In this document: positions 25,346-33,565 of the stretch, piece by piece
Position numbering within the stretch: position 1 is the stretch's first letter
Layout: every line of letters begins with the position of its first letter
Source of the DNA: Algoriphagus marincola DSM 16067
GTDB lineage: Bacteria > Bacteroidota > Bacteroidia > Cytophagales > Cyclobacteriaceae
NCBI RefSeq assembly: GCF_000429405.1
Contig: NZ_AUBU01000010.1
Coordinates: 1 to 64,000 of the forward strand
Direction of reading: 5' to 3'
DNA: 64,000 nt
Translations under genes and position numbers: made by a program
The notes under the pieces: generated by a model
What the model saw: the letters and a program-made list of their open reading frames with translations, nothing else
Databases searched by the model: none
What the model was told of the DNA's origin: nothing

Positions 25346-26878
25346 CTACCTTCTTCTAGAGAATGAACCAAGAATTCCTCGAGTCAATTCGCGAAAGATC
25401 GTTCGACCGATTTGTCTGACCATGGTATTTTTACTCAATTCTTCTATCAAAGATTCGTCCTGCGTAGTGCGAGTTGTTGTCCTAGGTTTTGGTCCGGGTA
25501 AGGTTGCTTTTTCCTGCTCTTTTTCGACTTCATCAAGCTTTGAATTCAACATCTCGAAGGCAGATTCTCGATCTAGATGAACATTGTATTTCGCCGTCAA
25601 GCTCGAATTGCTTACTAAATCATCAATCTCGGATGTAGTGAGAATATCCATTCTCGAAATTGGAGCTCTTACCAAGGTATGAGCCAAAGGCGTTGGGATA
25701 CCTTTTTCGCTCAAAGCGGTAATCAGAGCCTCTCCGATACCCATGGATGTCAAGACTTCAGCCGTATCATAAAACTCAGTAATGGGATAATTTTCAGCGG
25801 TCTTTGTAATGGCTTTTCTATCTTTTGCCGTGAAAGCCCGCAGGGCATGTTGGACTTTCAAACCCAATTGACCCAAAACTGAATCCGGAACATCAGTGGG
25901 AGTTTGTGTGCAGAAATAAACACCCACCCCTTTGGATCGAATAAGTTTGATGATAGCTTCTATCTTTTCCAAGAGATCCTTGGATGCATTAGAAAAGACC
26001 AAATGGGCCTCATCGATGAAAATACATAGTTTGGGCTGATCTGCATCTCCTTGCTCGGGAAAGGTCTCGTAGACTTCTGAAAGAAGACTTAACATAAATG
26101 TAGAAAACAGCTTTGGCTTGCTTTGAATATCGGTTAAGCGAATGATTGAAATCACCCCTTTTCCATCTTCAGTTCGTACAAAATCGTTGACTTCAAAGGA
26201 TCGCTCTCCAAAAAACTTATCCGCACCCTGCTGCTCCAATTCGATGATTTTGCGCATGATGGTATTCACAGAGGCAGATGAAACCTGACCAAATTCAGCT
26301 TTAATCTGCTCTTTGCCTTCATTGATGATAAACTGCAGGACGCGCTTCAAATCCTTCAAATCTAAAAGCGGCAAATGATGCAGGTCACAATATCTAAATA
26401 CAAGTGCCATTACTCCGCGCTGTGTATCGTTCAATTCCAAAATTTGAGACATGAGTACCGGACCAAATTCAGACACGGTTGCCTTGAGCTTTACACCTTT
26501 TTCATCCGATATGGACATCAGTTCTACCGGAAGACCTTGGGGATTATAATCCACCCCAATTTTTTCGGACCGGCTAATGATAAAATCCTTGACTTCTCCG
26601 GGTTTGGCTAGACCAGATAAGTCTCCCTTGAGGTCCATCAGGACAGAGGGAACACCTTTCAAAGAGAGTTGCTCAGCAATCACTTGAAGCGTTTTGGTCT
26701 TTCCTGTGCCAGTAGCTCCAGCAATCAACCCATGCCTATTCATAGTTTTGAGTGGAACCTTGACATTAGCCTCTGTGATGGCTTCTCCGTCTAGAATTCC
26801 TGTACCCAGGGTGATAAAATCCTTTTTGTAAGTTTGACCTTTAGTCAAAACATCGATAAAGCTGTCTCTCTTGCTCAT
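25346..26878 (-). CDS. HerA-like/DUF853 ATPase
   Basis: 510 residues. Walker A GATGTGKT at 54-61 in a MNRHGLIAGATGTGKTKTLQ context, Walker B LCIFIDEAHLVF near residue 290, and a Ser/Thr-rich sensor region (GVYFCTQTPTDVPDSVLGQL, ~330-350) are those of the DUF853/YjgR branch of FtsK-HerA ATPases. The C-terminal ~70 residues are charged (EVEKEQEKATLPGPKPRTTT), then GRTIFRELTRGILGSFSRRR. A nuclease partner such as NurA is not next to it, so a DNA-end-processing role like archaeal HerA cannot be claimed. Confidence 0.88.
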   Translation of the reverse strand: MSKRDSFIDVLTKGQTYKKDFITLGTGILDGEAITEANVKVPLKTMNRHGLIAGATGTGKTKTLQVIAEQLSLKGVPSVLMDLKGDLSGLAKPGEVKDFIISRSEKIGVDYNPQGLPVELMSISDEKGVKLKATVSEFGPVLMSQILELNDTQRGVMALVFRYCDLHHLPLLDLKDLKRVLQFIINEGKEQIKAEFGQVSSASVNTIMRKIIELEQQGADKFFGERSFEVNDFVRTEDGKGVISIIRLTDIQSKPKLFSTFMLSLLSEVYETFPEQGDADQPKLCIFIDEAHLVFSNASKDLLEKIEAIIKLIRSKGVGVYFCTQTPTDVPDSVLGQLGLKVQHALRAFTAKDRKAITKTAENYPITEFYDTAEVLTSMGIGEALITALSEKGIPTPLAHTLVRAPISRMDILTTSEIDDLVSNSSLTAKYNVHLDRESAFEMLNSKLDEVEKEQEKATLPGPKPRTTTRTTQDESLIEELSKNTMVRQIGRTIFRELTRGILGSFSRRR

Positions 26879-26907
26879 TATTTGAATTTTTTAAAAATCT
26901 AAAACTA

Positions 26908-26938
26908 CAAAAAAACCTTTTTGCGGTAGCAAAAAGGT
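26908..26938 (-). terminator. Terminator of the DUF4332 gene
   Basis: ACCTTTTTGC-GGTA-GCAAAAAGGT, 10-bp perfect stem, followed on the minus strand by TTTTTTT. It starts 28 bp after the stop codon. Confidence 0.8.
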
Positions 26939-26965
26939 CTTTATCCGAATCAAAATAGTATTCGA

Positions 26966-27373
26966 TTAGTGGGTGACTTTAGGCTCCAGAGACTTAGCCT
27001 GCTCAATGAAATCGGCTACTTTATCTGCATTGGGAACAACCTTTGTCAATCCTTTTTCTTCCTGGGTTTTTGTCAAAGCTGCATGTAGGTTTTCAGCGTT
27101 TCGGTTTCTAAGCTCCTTTACAGTATCAACTCCGGCTGCTTTTAGTAACTCGGCAAACTGTCCCCCAATTCCATTGATTCGGAAAAGATCAGCCATATTT
27201 ACCCACTTCAAAATTTGACTGGCATCCAAGCCTGTCTGCTCAGCAAGTTTTTGTCTACCAGATTTAGAAGCTCCAGCGTCAAGCAGACCTTCTACAGATT
27301 TTACACCTGCTTCAGCCAGCTTGGCCTTGTACGCTGGTCCGATACCTTCGATTGAGTCAATTGGTTTTCCCAT
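26966..27373 (-). CDS. DUF4332 / helix-hairpin-helix protein
   Basis: 135 residues with two helix-hairpin-helix-like segments: SIEGIGPAYKAKLAEAGVKS (7-26) and FRINGIGGQFAELLKAAGVDT (~64-84). The arrangement matches DUF4332, in which paired HhH motifs resemble those of DNA repair enzymes. DNA binding is plausible but not shown. No enzyme domain and no signal peptide. It has its own terminator. Confidence 0.85.
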   Translation of the reverse strand: MGKPIDSIEGIGPAYKAKLAEAGVKSVEGLLDAGASKSGRQKLAEQTGLDASQILKWVNMADLFRINGIGGQFAELLKAAGVDTVKELRNRNAENLHAALTKTQEEKGLTKVVPNADKVADFIEQAKSLEPKVTH

Positions 27374-27556
27374 GTTGAAATAATTTTGAGATTAAACATA
27401 TGCCCTTGGGCAACATAATTTTTCCTAAAATAAATACAAATTTTTGTTTGTGAAACGGAAAAAGACAAATGTTCTTAAAACCATTTAGGAAACATTAATT
27501 TCAAAATTCGATTTAGAGTGAGATATTTAAAACTCAATTTAAAAAGGCTTCCCTAG

Positions 27557-28273
27557 GTGAAAATCATCCTTCAATTTCTGATCGTAGTTTCTATTCTCGC
27601 TACACCCTCAATTCTCAATGCCCAAGCTCTTCCCAATTTGGGACAAACTGACCGCTGGATGACTGGAGCACTTGCAGCTATGGAGCGTGAGGATTATGAA
27701 ACTGCAAACTCCATTTTCCGGAACTTGATTGATTCGGGCCTGCCTTTACCAGAGGAAATGCCCTATTTCTTTGCATTGACACTTTTCGAACTAGGGCAGT
27801 ATGATAATTCTGCTAGTTTTTTGGACAAATATTTTGATCTGAATGGCTTCAAAGGTCAAAATTATGAATTGGCAAAAAACCTTCAGGGGCAACTAAAGGA
27901 ACCCTTGCAAGCAATCAGAGCGTGTAATCTCTGCGATACGAAGGGTTACAGGTACGAGCTATGCGAAACATGCCAAGGAGCTAAAAATACTGAACAGGAC
28001 TGTAGCTACTGTAGAGGTGCAGGAGTCGTAGGTTGTAGCCGATGCGCTGCCACCGGCATGATCACCAAAAGAAATATTTTCAACATCATAGAATATTACG
28101 AATGTGATAGATGCAATGGAAAAGGAAGGCTAGAATGCCCTACTTGCAAGGGTTCCCTAAAGGAAGTCAGTGAATGCAAAACCTGTTTGGGATTTGGGAA
28201 AATTGCTTCCGACGAAATTTGTGATCATCAAGAACATGAGCACGATCATACGGAAGTAAAAAGTGAAAATTAA
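27557..28273 (+). CDS. Secreted TPR and cysteine-rich (DnaJ zinc-finger-like) protein (GTG start)
   Basis: 238 residues. A signal peptide (1-23, ending LNAQA) is followed by a helical TPR-like region (28-115) and then a series of CxxC motifs: CNLC, CETC, CSYC, CSRC, CDRC, CPTC, CKTC, many as CxxCxGxG as in the DnaJ zinc-binding domain. The tail is His/Asp/Glu-rich (HQEHEHDHTE). An in-frame TAG directly before GTG 27557 fixes the start. A DnaJ-type finger on an exported protein suggests protein binding in the envelope, possibly with metal; the function is unknown. Confidence 0.8.
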   Translation: MKIILQFLIVVSILATPSILNAQALPNLGQTDRWMTGALAAMEREDYETANSIFRNLIDSGLPLPEEMPYFFALTLFELGQYDNSASFLDKYFDLNGFKGQNYELAKNLQGQLKEPLQAIRACNLCDTKGYRYELCETCQGAKNTEQDCSYCRGAGVVGCSRCAATGMITKRNIFNIIEYYECDRCNGKGRLECPTCKGSLKEVSECKTCLGFGKIASDEICDHQEHEHDHTEVKSEN

Positions 28274-28282
28274 TAATTCACA

Positions 28283-28317
28283 AAAAAAGCTGATTGAAAT
28301 CAAATCAGCTTTTTTTC
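28283..28317. terminator. Bidirectional terminator between convergent genes
   Basis: AAAAGCTGATT (28285-28295) pairs with AATCAGCTTTT (28303-28313), 11 bp, 7-nt loop, T-runs on both strands. It serves the cysteine-rich protein gene and the TPR lipoprotein gene. Confidence 0.9.
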
Positions 28318-28319
28318 TA

Positions 28320-28922
28320 TCATTTACAATACTTTAAGATTGCCTCCTCAGCAGCTCCATATTCAAGGCTTTTCGCCAACTGGAAGTCTTCACAAGCACT
28401 CCGTTTTCTTTTCAAAGCCAATTTTAACATGCCTCTGTTAAAGTAAGCAGGAGCATAATTTTTATCTAATTGGATGGCATTGCCATAAGCCTTCAGGGCA
28501 TCTTCTGTATAACCCAATTGGTGCATAGCGCGACCTTTCATAAAGGAAGCTGCAGCTGGAGCACCGGAAATTTCCTCGGCTCTAGAAGCAAAAAGCATAG
28601 CCTTTTCATAATTGTTTTGGGTATAATGGAAATTTGAAATCGCTAAAAGAACCTGAAAGTTATTCGGATCAATCTGCAATGCAGCTTCAAAATCTGCAAG
28701 TGCAGAGTCTAATTGACCTTGTTCTTCATGAGCTCTTCCCCGATTGTAAAGCAAAACCACATTTTTTGGATTATACTTTAAATCTTTGGAATACTCTTGC
28801 ACAGCCTGATCATAGGCTCCTTGGTTAAAGGCAACATCGCCTTGGTTTCCTGTTTTTCCACCACATGCAAAAATAGCCGAGCTCAAAAGCACGACTATTC
28901 CTACTCGATAAATGATATTCAT
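28320..28922 (-). CDS. TPR-repeat lipoprotein
   Basis: 200 residues. Signal peptide with lipobox SAIFAC (Cys at 20), then about five TPR units: DVAFNQGAYDQAVQEYSKDL, LLYNRGRAHEEQGQLDSALADFEAAL, LLAISNFHYTQNNYEKAMLFA, MKGRAMHQLGYTEDALKAYGNAI and AYFNRGMLKLALKRKRSACEDF. It is anchored in the envelope and likely scaffolds other proteins. It lies 10 bp after dapD on the same strand, so cotranscription is likely although no functional link is known. Confidence 0.9.
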   Translation of the reverse strand: MNIIYRVGIVVLLSSAIFACGGKTGNQGDVAFNQGAYDQAVQEYSKDLKYNPKNVVLLYNRGRAHEEQGQLDSALADFEAALQIDPNNFQVLLAISNFHYTQNNYEKAMLFASRAEEISGAPAAASFMKGRAMHQLGYTEDALKAYGNAIQLDKNYAPAYFNRGMLKLALKRKRSACEDFQLAKSLEYGAAEEAILKYCK

Positions 28923-28932
28923 ACTAGTTGGT

Positions 28933-29748
28933 TTACACTGCTACGTTGTTTTCTCTTAACGCATCATTGAGTGAAGTTTTCAAATCAGTAGAAGCTTTTC
29001 GCTGACCAATTATCAAGGCACATGGCACTTGATAAGTTCCTGCTGCAAACTCTTTTGGAATGGATCCAGGGATCACTACAGATCTTGGTGGAACATAGCC
29101 CTTGTACTCTACTGGCTTATCCCCAGTGACATCAATGATCTTAGAACTAGCGGTAAGTGTCACTCCTGCACCAAGAACAGCTTCTTTGCCAATTCGGACA
29201 CCTTCTACCACAATAGCTCTAGAGCCAATAAATGCTCCATCTTCTACAATTACTGGAGCAGCCTGTACTGGCTCTAAAACCCCTCCAAGCCCTACTCCAC
29301 CACTCAAATGAACGTTTTTGCCGACCTGAGCACAGGATCCGACCGTCGCCCAAGTATCAACCATCGTGCCACTATCCACAAAAGCTCCGATATTAACATA
29401 ACTTGGCATCATTACCACACCAGGAGCTAAATGTGCTCCATAACGGGCCACTGCATGAGGAACTACTCGTACACCCTGCTTGGCGTAATTAGTCTTTAGA
29501 GCCATTTTATCGTGGAACTCAAAAGGACCCACTTCTATGGTCTGCATTTTCTGAATTGGGAAATACAAGATGACCGCTTTCTTTACCCAGTCATTTACTT
29601 GCCAGTTGCCATCTTCCAGCGGTTCTGCCACTCGAAGACTTCCAGCATCCAAATCTGCGATGACAGTCTTGATAGCAATTTCAGTGTCCTTTTCTTTTAA
29701 AAGCTCTCTATTTTCCCAAGCTTTTTCAATGATGGTTTTCAGTTCCAT
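28933..29748 (-). CDS. dapD: 2,3,4,5-tetrahydropyridine-2,6-dicarboxylate N-succinyltransferase
   Basis: 271 residues, usual DapD length. The left-handed beta-helix of hexapeptide repeats covers about 110-215 (PSYVNIGAFVDSGTMVDTWA, GSCAQVGKNVHLSGGVGLGG, IVEDGAFIGSRAIVVEGVRI). It succinylates tetrahydrodipicolinate in the lysine and meso-diaminopimelate pathway, supplying the DAP that Mpl (58341-59702) handles in peptidoglycan recycling. Its start is divergent from the glycosyltransferase gene with only 20 bp between. Confidence 0.97.
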   Translation of the reverse strand: MELKTIIEKAWENRELLKEKDTEIAIKTVIADLDAGSLRVAEPLEDGNWQVNDWVKKAVILYFPIQKMQTIEVGPFEFHDKMALKTNYAKQGVRVVPHAVARYGAHLAPGVVMMPSYVNIGAFVDSGTMVDTWATVGSCAQVGKNVHLSGGVGLGGVLEPVQAAPVIVEDGAFIGSRAIVVEGVRIGKEAVLGAGVTLTASSKIIDVTGDKPVEYKGYVPPRSVVIPGSIPKEFAAGTYQVPCALIIGQRKASTDLKTSLNDALRENNVAV

Positions 29749-29768
29749 ATTTTTGGTTAGTTTCGATT

Positions 29769-30899
29769 ATGTCTAAAGGTTTTTCCCAGAAAATCCCTGT
29801 CCTAATCGCTTCTTCGCTCAAACCAGCGAAAGATGCGAGGGCTTTTTGGAGATTGGGTCAAACGCTGCGTGAAACAAATAAATACCATCTAAACTTCATA
29901 GGTTTTTCCTCAAAAGCGGTCTTAAATCCTCAAAATGACCGATTTTTTATTTCGATTACTAATACAAAATCTCGATTGGAGCGAATTGTTTCCATATTTA
30001 GGTTTTTCAAATACTGCTTAATCGTCAAACCAAAAATCCTGATTTGCTGTACTTGGGAGTATTTGATCCCCGCAAAAATACTCAAATCCTTCTTGGGCTT
30101 TCGAATCATTTACGATGTGCAGGAAAACTACCCGGCAAACCTAGACTTGATTCCAAACAGATCAACTTGGAAAGTAAAACTAGCTAAATGGCTAATTGAG
30201 AAATCTGAGGGTATTAAAGGAATTGATTATTATCTCTTAGCCGAGAAATGCTATCAAGATGAAATGCCAAATAAAAAACCATTCATCATCTTGGAGAATA
30301 AATACAGTGGACCCAAATACCTTCCTAAGCCTCCTGTGGTTTTTAAGGAAAAGGAAGTCTTTGAATTTCTATTGACAGGAACTATCACACCTGCTTATGG
30401 TACAGAAGAAGGAATTCAGTTTTTTCTTCAAGTTTTGGAGCGTTTTCCCGAAAGTAAATTGCGAGTTTTTGGACATGTTACCTTGGAATATTTCCAAAAA
30501 AATCTCTTCGATCGATACAAGAATCATCCCCAGATTTCTCTTGAATTGTCTCCTGATCCTATCCCTTATACCGAGGTTTTGGATGCTATTTACAAGACTG
30601 ATTTTTTGCTTTTGCCCTACCCAAATCATAAAGCTTTAGCTCAGAAAATCCCGAGTAAATTTTTTGAAGCGGGAGCATTAAATACGGCCGTTATCATTCA
30701 AGAAAATCCTACATGGACTGACTTTGTCTCATCCCATAAAATGGGGCTTTCGGTAGATTTTCAGAATACTCAGGAAGCCATTAAGGATTTTATTTCAGGG
30801 CTGGATCAAGACTTTTTTAAAGTCCAAAATCCAGAAGTTTTTCACTGGAAAGCTGAAGGGGAGAAACTCCTTTCAGTTCTAGATTCCCTATCCTCCTAA
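29769..30899 (+). CDS. Glycosyltransferase (GT4-like/GT-B fold)
   Basis: 376 residues, no signal peptide or membrane span except a hydrophobic stretch near 85-100. FEFLLTGTITPAYGTEEGIQFFLQVL (~200-225) matches the start of the C-terminal GT-B domain, and KIPSKFFEAGALNTAVIIQE (~298-317) corresponds to the sugar-nucleotide-binding PxKxxE-like loop. The substrate is unknown. It is not in a polysaccharide cluster; dapD is divergent and the metal operon begins 300 bp downstream. Confidence 0.75.
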   Translation: MSKGFSQKIPVLIASSLKPAKDARAFWRLGQTLRETNKYHLNFIGFSSKAVLNPQNDRFFISITNTKSRLERIVSIFRFFKYCLIVKPKILICCTWEYLIPAKILKSFLGFRIIYDVQENYPANLDLIPNRSTWKVKLAKWLIEKSEGIKGIDYYLLAEKCYQDEMPNKKPFIILENKYSGPKYLPKPPVVFKEKEVFEFLLTGTITPAYGTEEGIQFFLQVLERFPESKLRVFGHVTLEYFQKNLFDRYKNHPQISLELSPDPIPYTEVLDAIYKTDFLLLPYPNHKALAQKIPSKFFEAGALNTAVIIQENPTWTDFVSSHKMGLSVDFQNTQEAIKDFISGLDQDFFKVQNPEVFHWKAEGEKLLSVLDSLSS

Positions 30900-31080
30900 T
30901 CCCAAATAAGGTGGAAAACTTTCCACACTTATCCACCTTATACGCCTTTTTGGAAACCGAAAATTTAAAAATGGAAACTTGGCGATAGACCTCATCATAG
31001 GAGATCTTTATCTATAAAGGAATTTAAAAATAGCTGTTTTTTAATATTTTATACATTTTTTAAAACAATTCTTAATTTTA
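30900..31080. other. Non-coding spacer after the glycosyltransferase gene
   Basis: Contains two nested inverted repeats (GTGGAAA-AC-TTTCCAC at 30911-30926; ATAAGGTGGA/TCCACCTTAT at 30906-30941) that could end the glycosyltransferase transcript, and a very AT-rich stretch (about 31015-31085). A DnaA-box-like TTATCCACC lies at 30929 and a perfect TTATCCACA at 31122. Confidence 0.5.
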
Positions 31081-31098
31081 TTTTAGACACCCCTAAAA
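31081..31098. promoter_or_regulatory. Candidate MntR operator, distal
   Basis: TTTTAGACACCCCTAAAA: imperfect inverted repeat with TTTTAG and CTAAAA arms, the same arms and spacing as the proximal site 76 bp downstream. Confidence 0.5.
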
Positions 31099-31156
31099 TC
31101 AAACCCACAGCTATTTTGAACTTATCCACAGCGATTTTAGCTGATATAAAATTTAT

Positions 31157-31174
31157 TTTTAGACATTTCTAAAA
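31157..31174. promoter_or_regulatory. Candidate MntR operator, proximal
   Basis: TTTTAGACATTTCTAAAA: inverted repeat with 7-bp arms TTTTAGA/TCTAAAA and a 4-nt centre. It ends eight bases before the -7 box of mntR, where a bound dimer would block polymerase. From memory it resembles the TTTAGACATGTCTAAA-like sites of Mn-responsive DtxR-family repressors. Confidence 0.6.
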
Positions 31175-31181
31175 TATTTTT

Positions 31182-31189
31182 TACCTTTG
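31182..31189 (+). promoter_or_regulatory. Candidate -7 box for the mntR operon
   Basis: TACCTTTG, matching TAnnTTTG, 17 nt before the ATG of mntR. The -33 region is covered by the proximal operator. Confidence 0.5.
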
Positions 31190-31206
31190 TATCAAAGCAT
31201 TGAAAT

Positions 31207-31869
31207 ATGAATTTGACTGTAGCCGAGGAAAACTATCTGAAAGCCATCTATCACCTCTCAGAGGAAGGAACCAAATCCGTGTCGACAAATGACATCGCAG
31301 CCGAGATGAAAACCAAGCCTGCCTCTGTCTCTGATATGCTCAGGAAGCTGAGCGAAAAAGAAGTCATCAGCTATCGGAAATACTACGGGGTGAACATCAC
31401 TCCCGAGGGAAAAAAGCTAGCACTCCAAACTGTCCGAAAGCATCGACTCTGGGAAGTCTTCCTGGTTGAAAAATTAAACTTTGCCTGGGATGAAGTTCAT
31501 GAAGTAGCTGAGGAATTGGAGCACATTCAGTCTCCCCTACTCATTCAGCGTCTCGATGCCTATTTGAACTACCCCAAGTTTGACCCACATGGCGATCCCA
31601 TTCCAGACGAATTTGGTGATGTCAAAGCAAGACCGAGAGTACCGATCAATGAAATGGAAGTCAATCAAAGTGGACAAATCGTTGCCGTCAAAGACAGCTC
31701 TGCTGCTTTCCTCCGCTACATGGATAAGGTGGGTGCCTATATCGGTGCTCGGGTGAAAATCTTGGACAAGGTAGAGTTTGACGGTTCAGTTGAAATTCTG
31801 GTTGACCAAAAGAAAAATGTCTTTATGTCCAAAGATGTTGCTGCAAATATTTTGGCTATTCAGTCATGA
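31207..31869 (+). CDS. mntR: DtxR/MntR-family metal-dependent transcriptional repressor
   Basis: 220 residues. N-terminal winged helix (TVAEENYLKAIYHLSEEG, VSTNDIAAEMKTKPASVSDMLRKLSEKEVISY, 4-56), then the metal-binding/dimerisation domain with likely ligands H79, E83, H98, E105 and H106 (RKHRLWE, DEVHEVAEELEH), then a C-terminal SH3/FeoA-like domain (~145-220). It should repress the downstream uptake operon when Mn2+ or Fe2+ is plentiful. It is the first gene of an operon with overlapping stop-start junctions, preceded by two palindromic candidate operators. Confidence 0.9.
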   Translation: MNLTVAEENYLKAIYHLSEEGTKSVSTNDIAAEMKTKPASVSDMLRKLSEKEVISYRKYYGVNITPEGKKLALQTVRKHRLWEVFLVEKLNFAWDEVHEVAEELEHIQSPLLIQRLDAYLNYPKFDPHGDPIPDEFGDVKARPRVPINEMEVNQSGQIVAVKDSSAAFLRYMDKVGAYIGARVKILDKVEFDGSVEILVDQKKNVFMSKDVAANILAIQS

Positions 31870-32780
31870 GAAGGCTCCTATTCCTACTTACGATTAGCTT
31901 GCTTCTGCAGGCTTGCAAATGGGATAGCCCCGACACGCGATCCAAACCTTTGATCGTGGCGACTACCAGCATTCTGGCAGATGCTATTTCTGTCATAGTA
32001 GGAGATTCTGCTGATGTCCGGGCACTAATGCCTGCAGGGGTCGACCCTCATTTATACAAGGCTTCCGTTCGAGATCTGGATCTACTGACCGAAGCAGATC
32101 TGGTGATTTATCATGGTTTGTATCTGGAAGGAAAAATGACCGAAATCTTCGAAAAGCTTGAATTCAGTCAGCGATTAATTAATATTTCCGAAGAACTGCC
32201 TGAGGAAAAACTACTTCGAACGGGCCCTGAAGCGCACAGCGTAGATCCGCATATTTGGTTTGATGTGAAGCTGTGGACGCTAGCAATGGACTACAGTGCC
32301 AAAGAATTGATTGCCTGGAAGCCTGAATGGAAGGACTATATTCAAGAAAATTGGTCGACTTATCAAAAAGACCTTCTCGCTGCCGATCAGGAAATTCAGG
32401 AGAAGGTTTCAGAACTTCATGCTCAAGGAATGGCGCTTGTAACAGCCCATGATGCCTTTGCTTATTTTGGAGTGGCTTATGGGTTTGAAGTGAGAGGTCT
32501 TCAAGGTCTTTCCACACTTAGTGAACCAGGGCTTCGGGATTTGGGGGATTTGGCTCAATTCATCATTGATCGAAATATCAAAGCAGTTTTTGCAGAGCAG
32601 ACGATATCACCGAGAGCATTGAAGGCATTGGTAGAAGCCTGTGAGCAAAAAGGTCATCAGATCGAGTTGGCAGGCCCCCTATTTACAGATAGTCTGGACG
32701 CAGCAAATACTCCTGCAGGAACCTATCTCGGCATGATTAAAACAAATTTGGAAATCATTTATCAAGCACTTGTCTCATGA
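31866..32780 (+). CDS. Metal ABC transporter substrate-binding lipoprotein (cluster A-I)
   Basis: 304 residues. Lipobox LLLQAC (Cys at 17) anchors it to a membrane. Ligand segments of the ZnuA/MntA/TroA fold are visible: VDPHLYKAS (His ~62), SVDPHIWFDV (His ~130), TAHDAFAYFGVAYG (His ~198) and the C-terminal LFTDSLDAANTPAGTYLG with an Asp. The His-rich loop of typical zinc-binding ZnuA is missing, and the operon is headed by MntR, so Mn2+ (or Fe2+) is the likelier cargo. Start and stop codons overlap mntR (4 bp) and the ATPase gene (4 bp). Confidence 0.92.
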   Translation: MRRLLFLLTISLLLQACKWDSPDTRSKPLIVATTSILADAISVIVGDSADVRALMPAGVDPHLYKASVRDLDLLTEADLVIYHGLYLEGKMTEIFEKLEFSQRLINISEELPEEKLLRTGPEAHSVDPHIWFDVKLWTLAMDYSAKELIAWKPEWKDYIQENWSTYQKDLLAADQEIQEKVSELHAQGMALVTAHDAFAYFGVAYGFEVRGLQGLSTLSEPGLRDLGDLAQFIIDRNIKAVFAEQTISPRALKALVEACEQKGHQIELAGPLFTDSLDAANTPAGTYLGMIKTNLEIIYQALVS

Positions 32781-33565
32781 TCAAACAAGTAGAAAACCCC
32801 ATACTGGAAATCCATGATCTGACAGTGAGTTATGATCAAAGCCCCGTGCTTTGGAATGTAGACCTGTCACTTCCTGCCGGTAAATTGATCGGAATTTTAG
32901 GCCCAAATGGTGCCGGAAAATCTACTTTGATTAAATCGGTCATGGGCTTGGTGGAGCCAAGCAGTGGTTATGTGAAGCTTTTTGATCAAACGCTAGATGC
33001 TGTCCGCAACCGAATCAGCTACGTTCCCCAGCGGGAATCTGTGGACTGGAATTTCCCTGCCTCAGTTCTTGATGTGGTTTTGATGGGAACCTATGGAAAA
33101 CTGGGGCTTTTCAAAAGACCCGGTAAAAAGGAGAAAGCACTGGCACTGGACTGTCTGGAAAAAGTGGGAATGTCTGCTTTCGTGCATCGACAGATTTCTG
33201 AACTTTCAGGTGGGCAGCAGCAACGGGTATTTATTGCAAGGGCGCTTGCACAGGAAGCAGATTTATATTTGATGGACGAACCTTTTGCGGGAGTAGATAT
33301 GAATACGGAGGCGGCAATTTTCAAGCTTTTGCAAGAAATGAGTGCCGGTGGAAAGACTGTTGTGGTGGTTCACCATGACATTTATTCGGCTGTGAATTAC
33401 TTCGATTGGTTTATCATGCTGAACCTGCATTTGGTAGCTTCCGGCCCCAAAAATGAAGTAGTGACTGAGGAACTCCTTCGAAAAACCTACGGTGGAAAGC
33501 TCAACCTGCTTTCGAAAGTATCTGAATTGATTCGTCAGAAAGAATTTAACCCATTGAAAGGCTGA
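32777..33565 (+). CDS. Metal ABC transporter ATP-binding protein
   Basis: 262 residues. Walker A GPNGAGKST (~43-51), Q-loop VPQRESVDWNFP (typical of Mn/Zn importers), signature LSGGQQQRVFIARAL (~143-157), Walker B DLYLMDEPFAGVD and switch His in VVVVHHDIYS. It energises the two permeases that follow. The stop overlaps the permease start by one base (TGATG), indicating translational coupling. Confidence 0.95.
   Translation: MIKQVENPILEIHDLTVSYDQSPVLWNVDLSLPAGKLIGILGPNGAGKSTLIKSVMGLVEPSSGYVKLFDQTLDAVRNRISYVPQRESVDWNFPASVLDVVLMGTYGKLGLFKRPGKKEKALALDCLEKVGMSAFVHRQISELSGGQQQRVFIARALAQEADLYLMDEPFAGVDMNTEAAIFKLLQEMSAGGKTVVVVHHDIYSAVNYFDWFIMLNLHLVASGPKNEVVTEELLRKTYGGKLNLLSKVSELIRQKEFNPLKG

Noticed and set aside
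25346..26878. HerA-like ATPase as part of a defence system
   Set aside because: No nuclease (NurA, Sir2, DUF4297) is next to it; it matches the housekeeping DUF853/YjgR branch.
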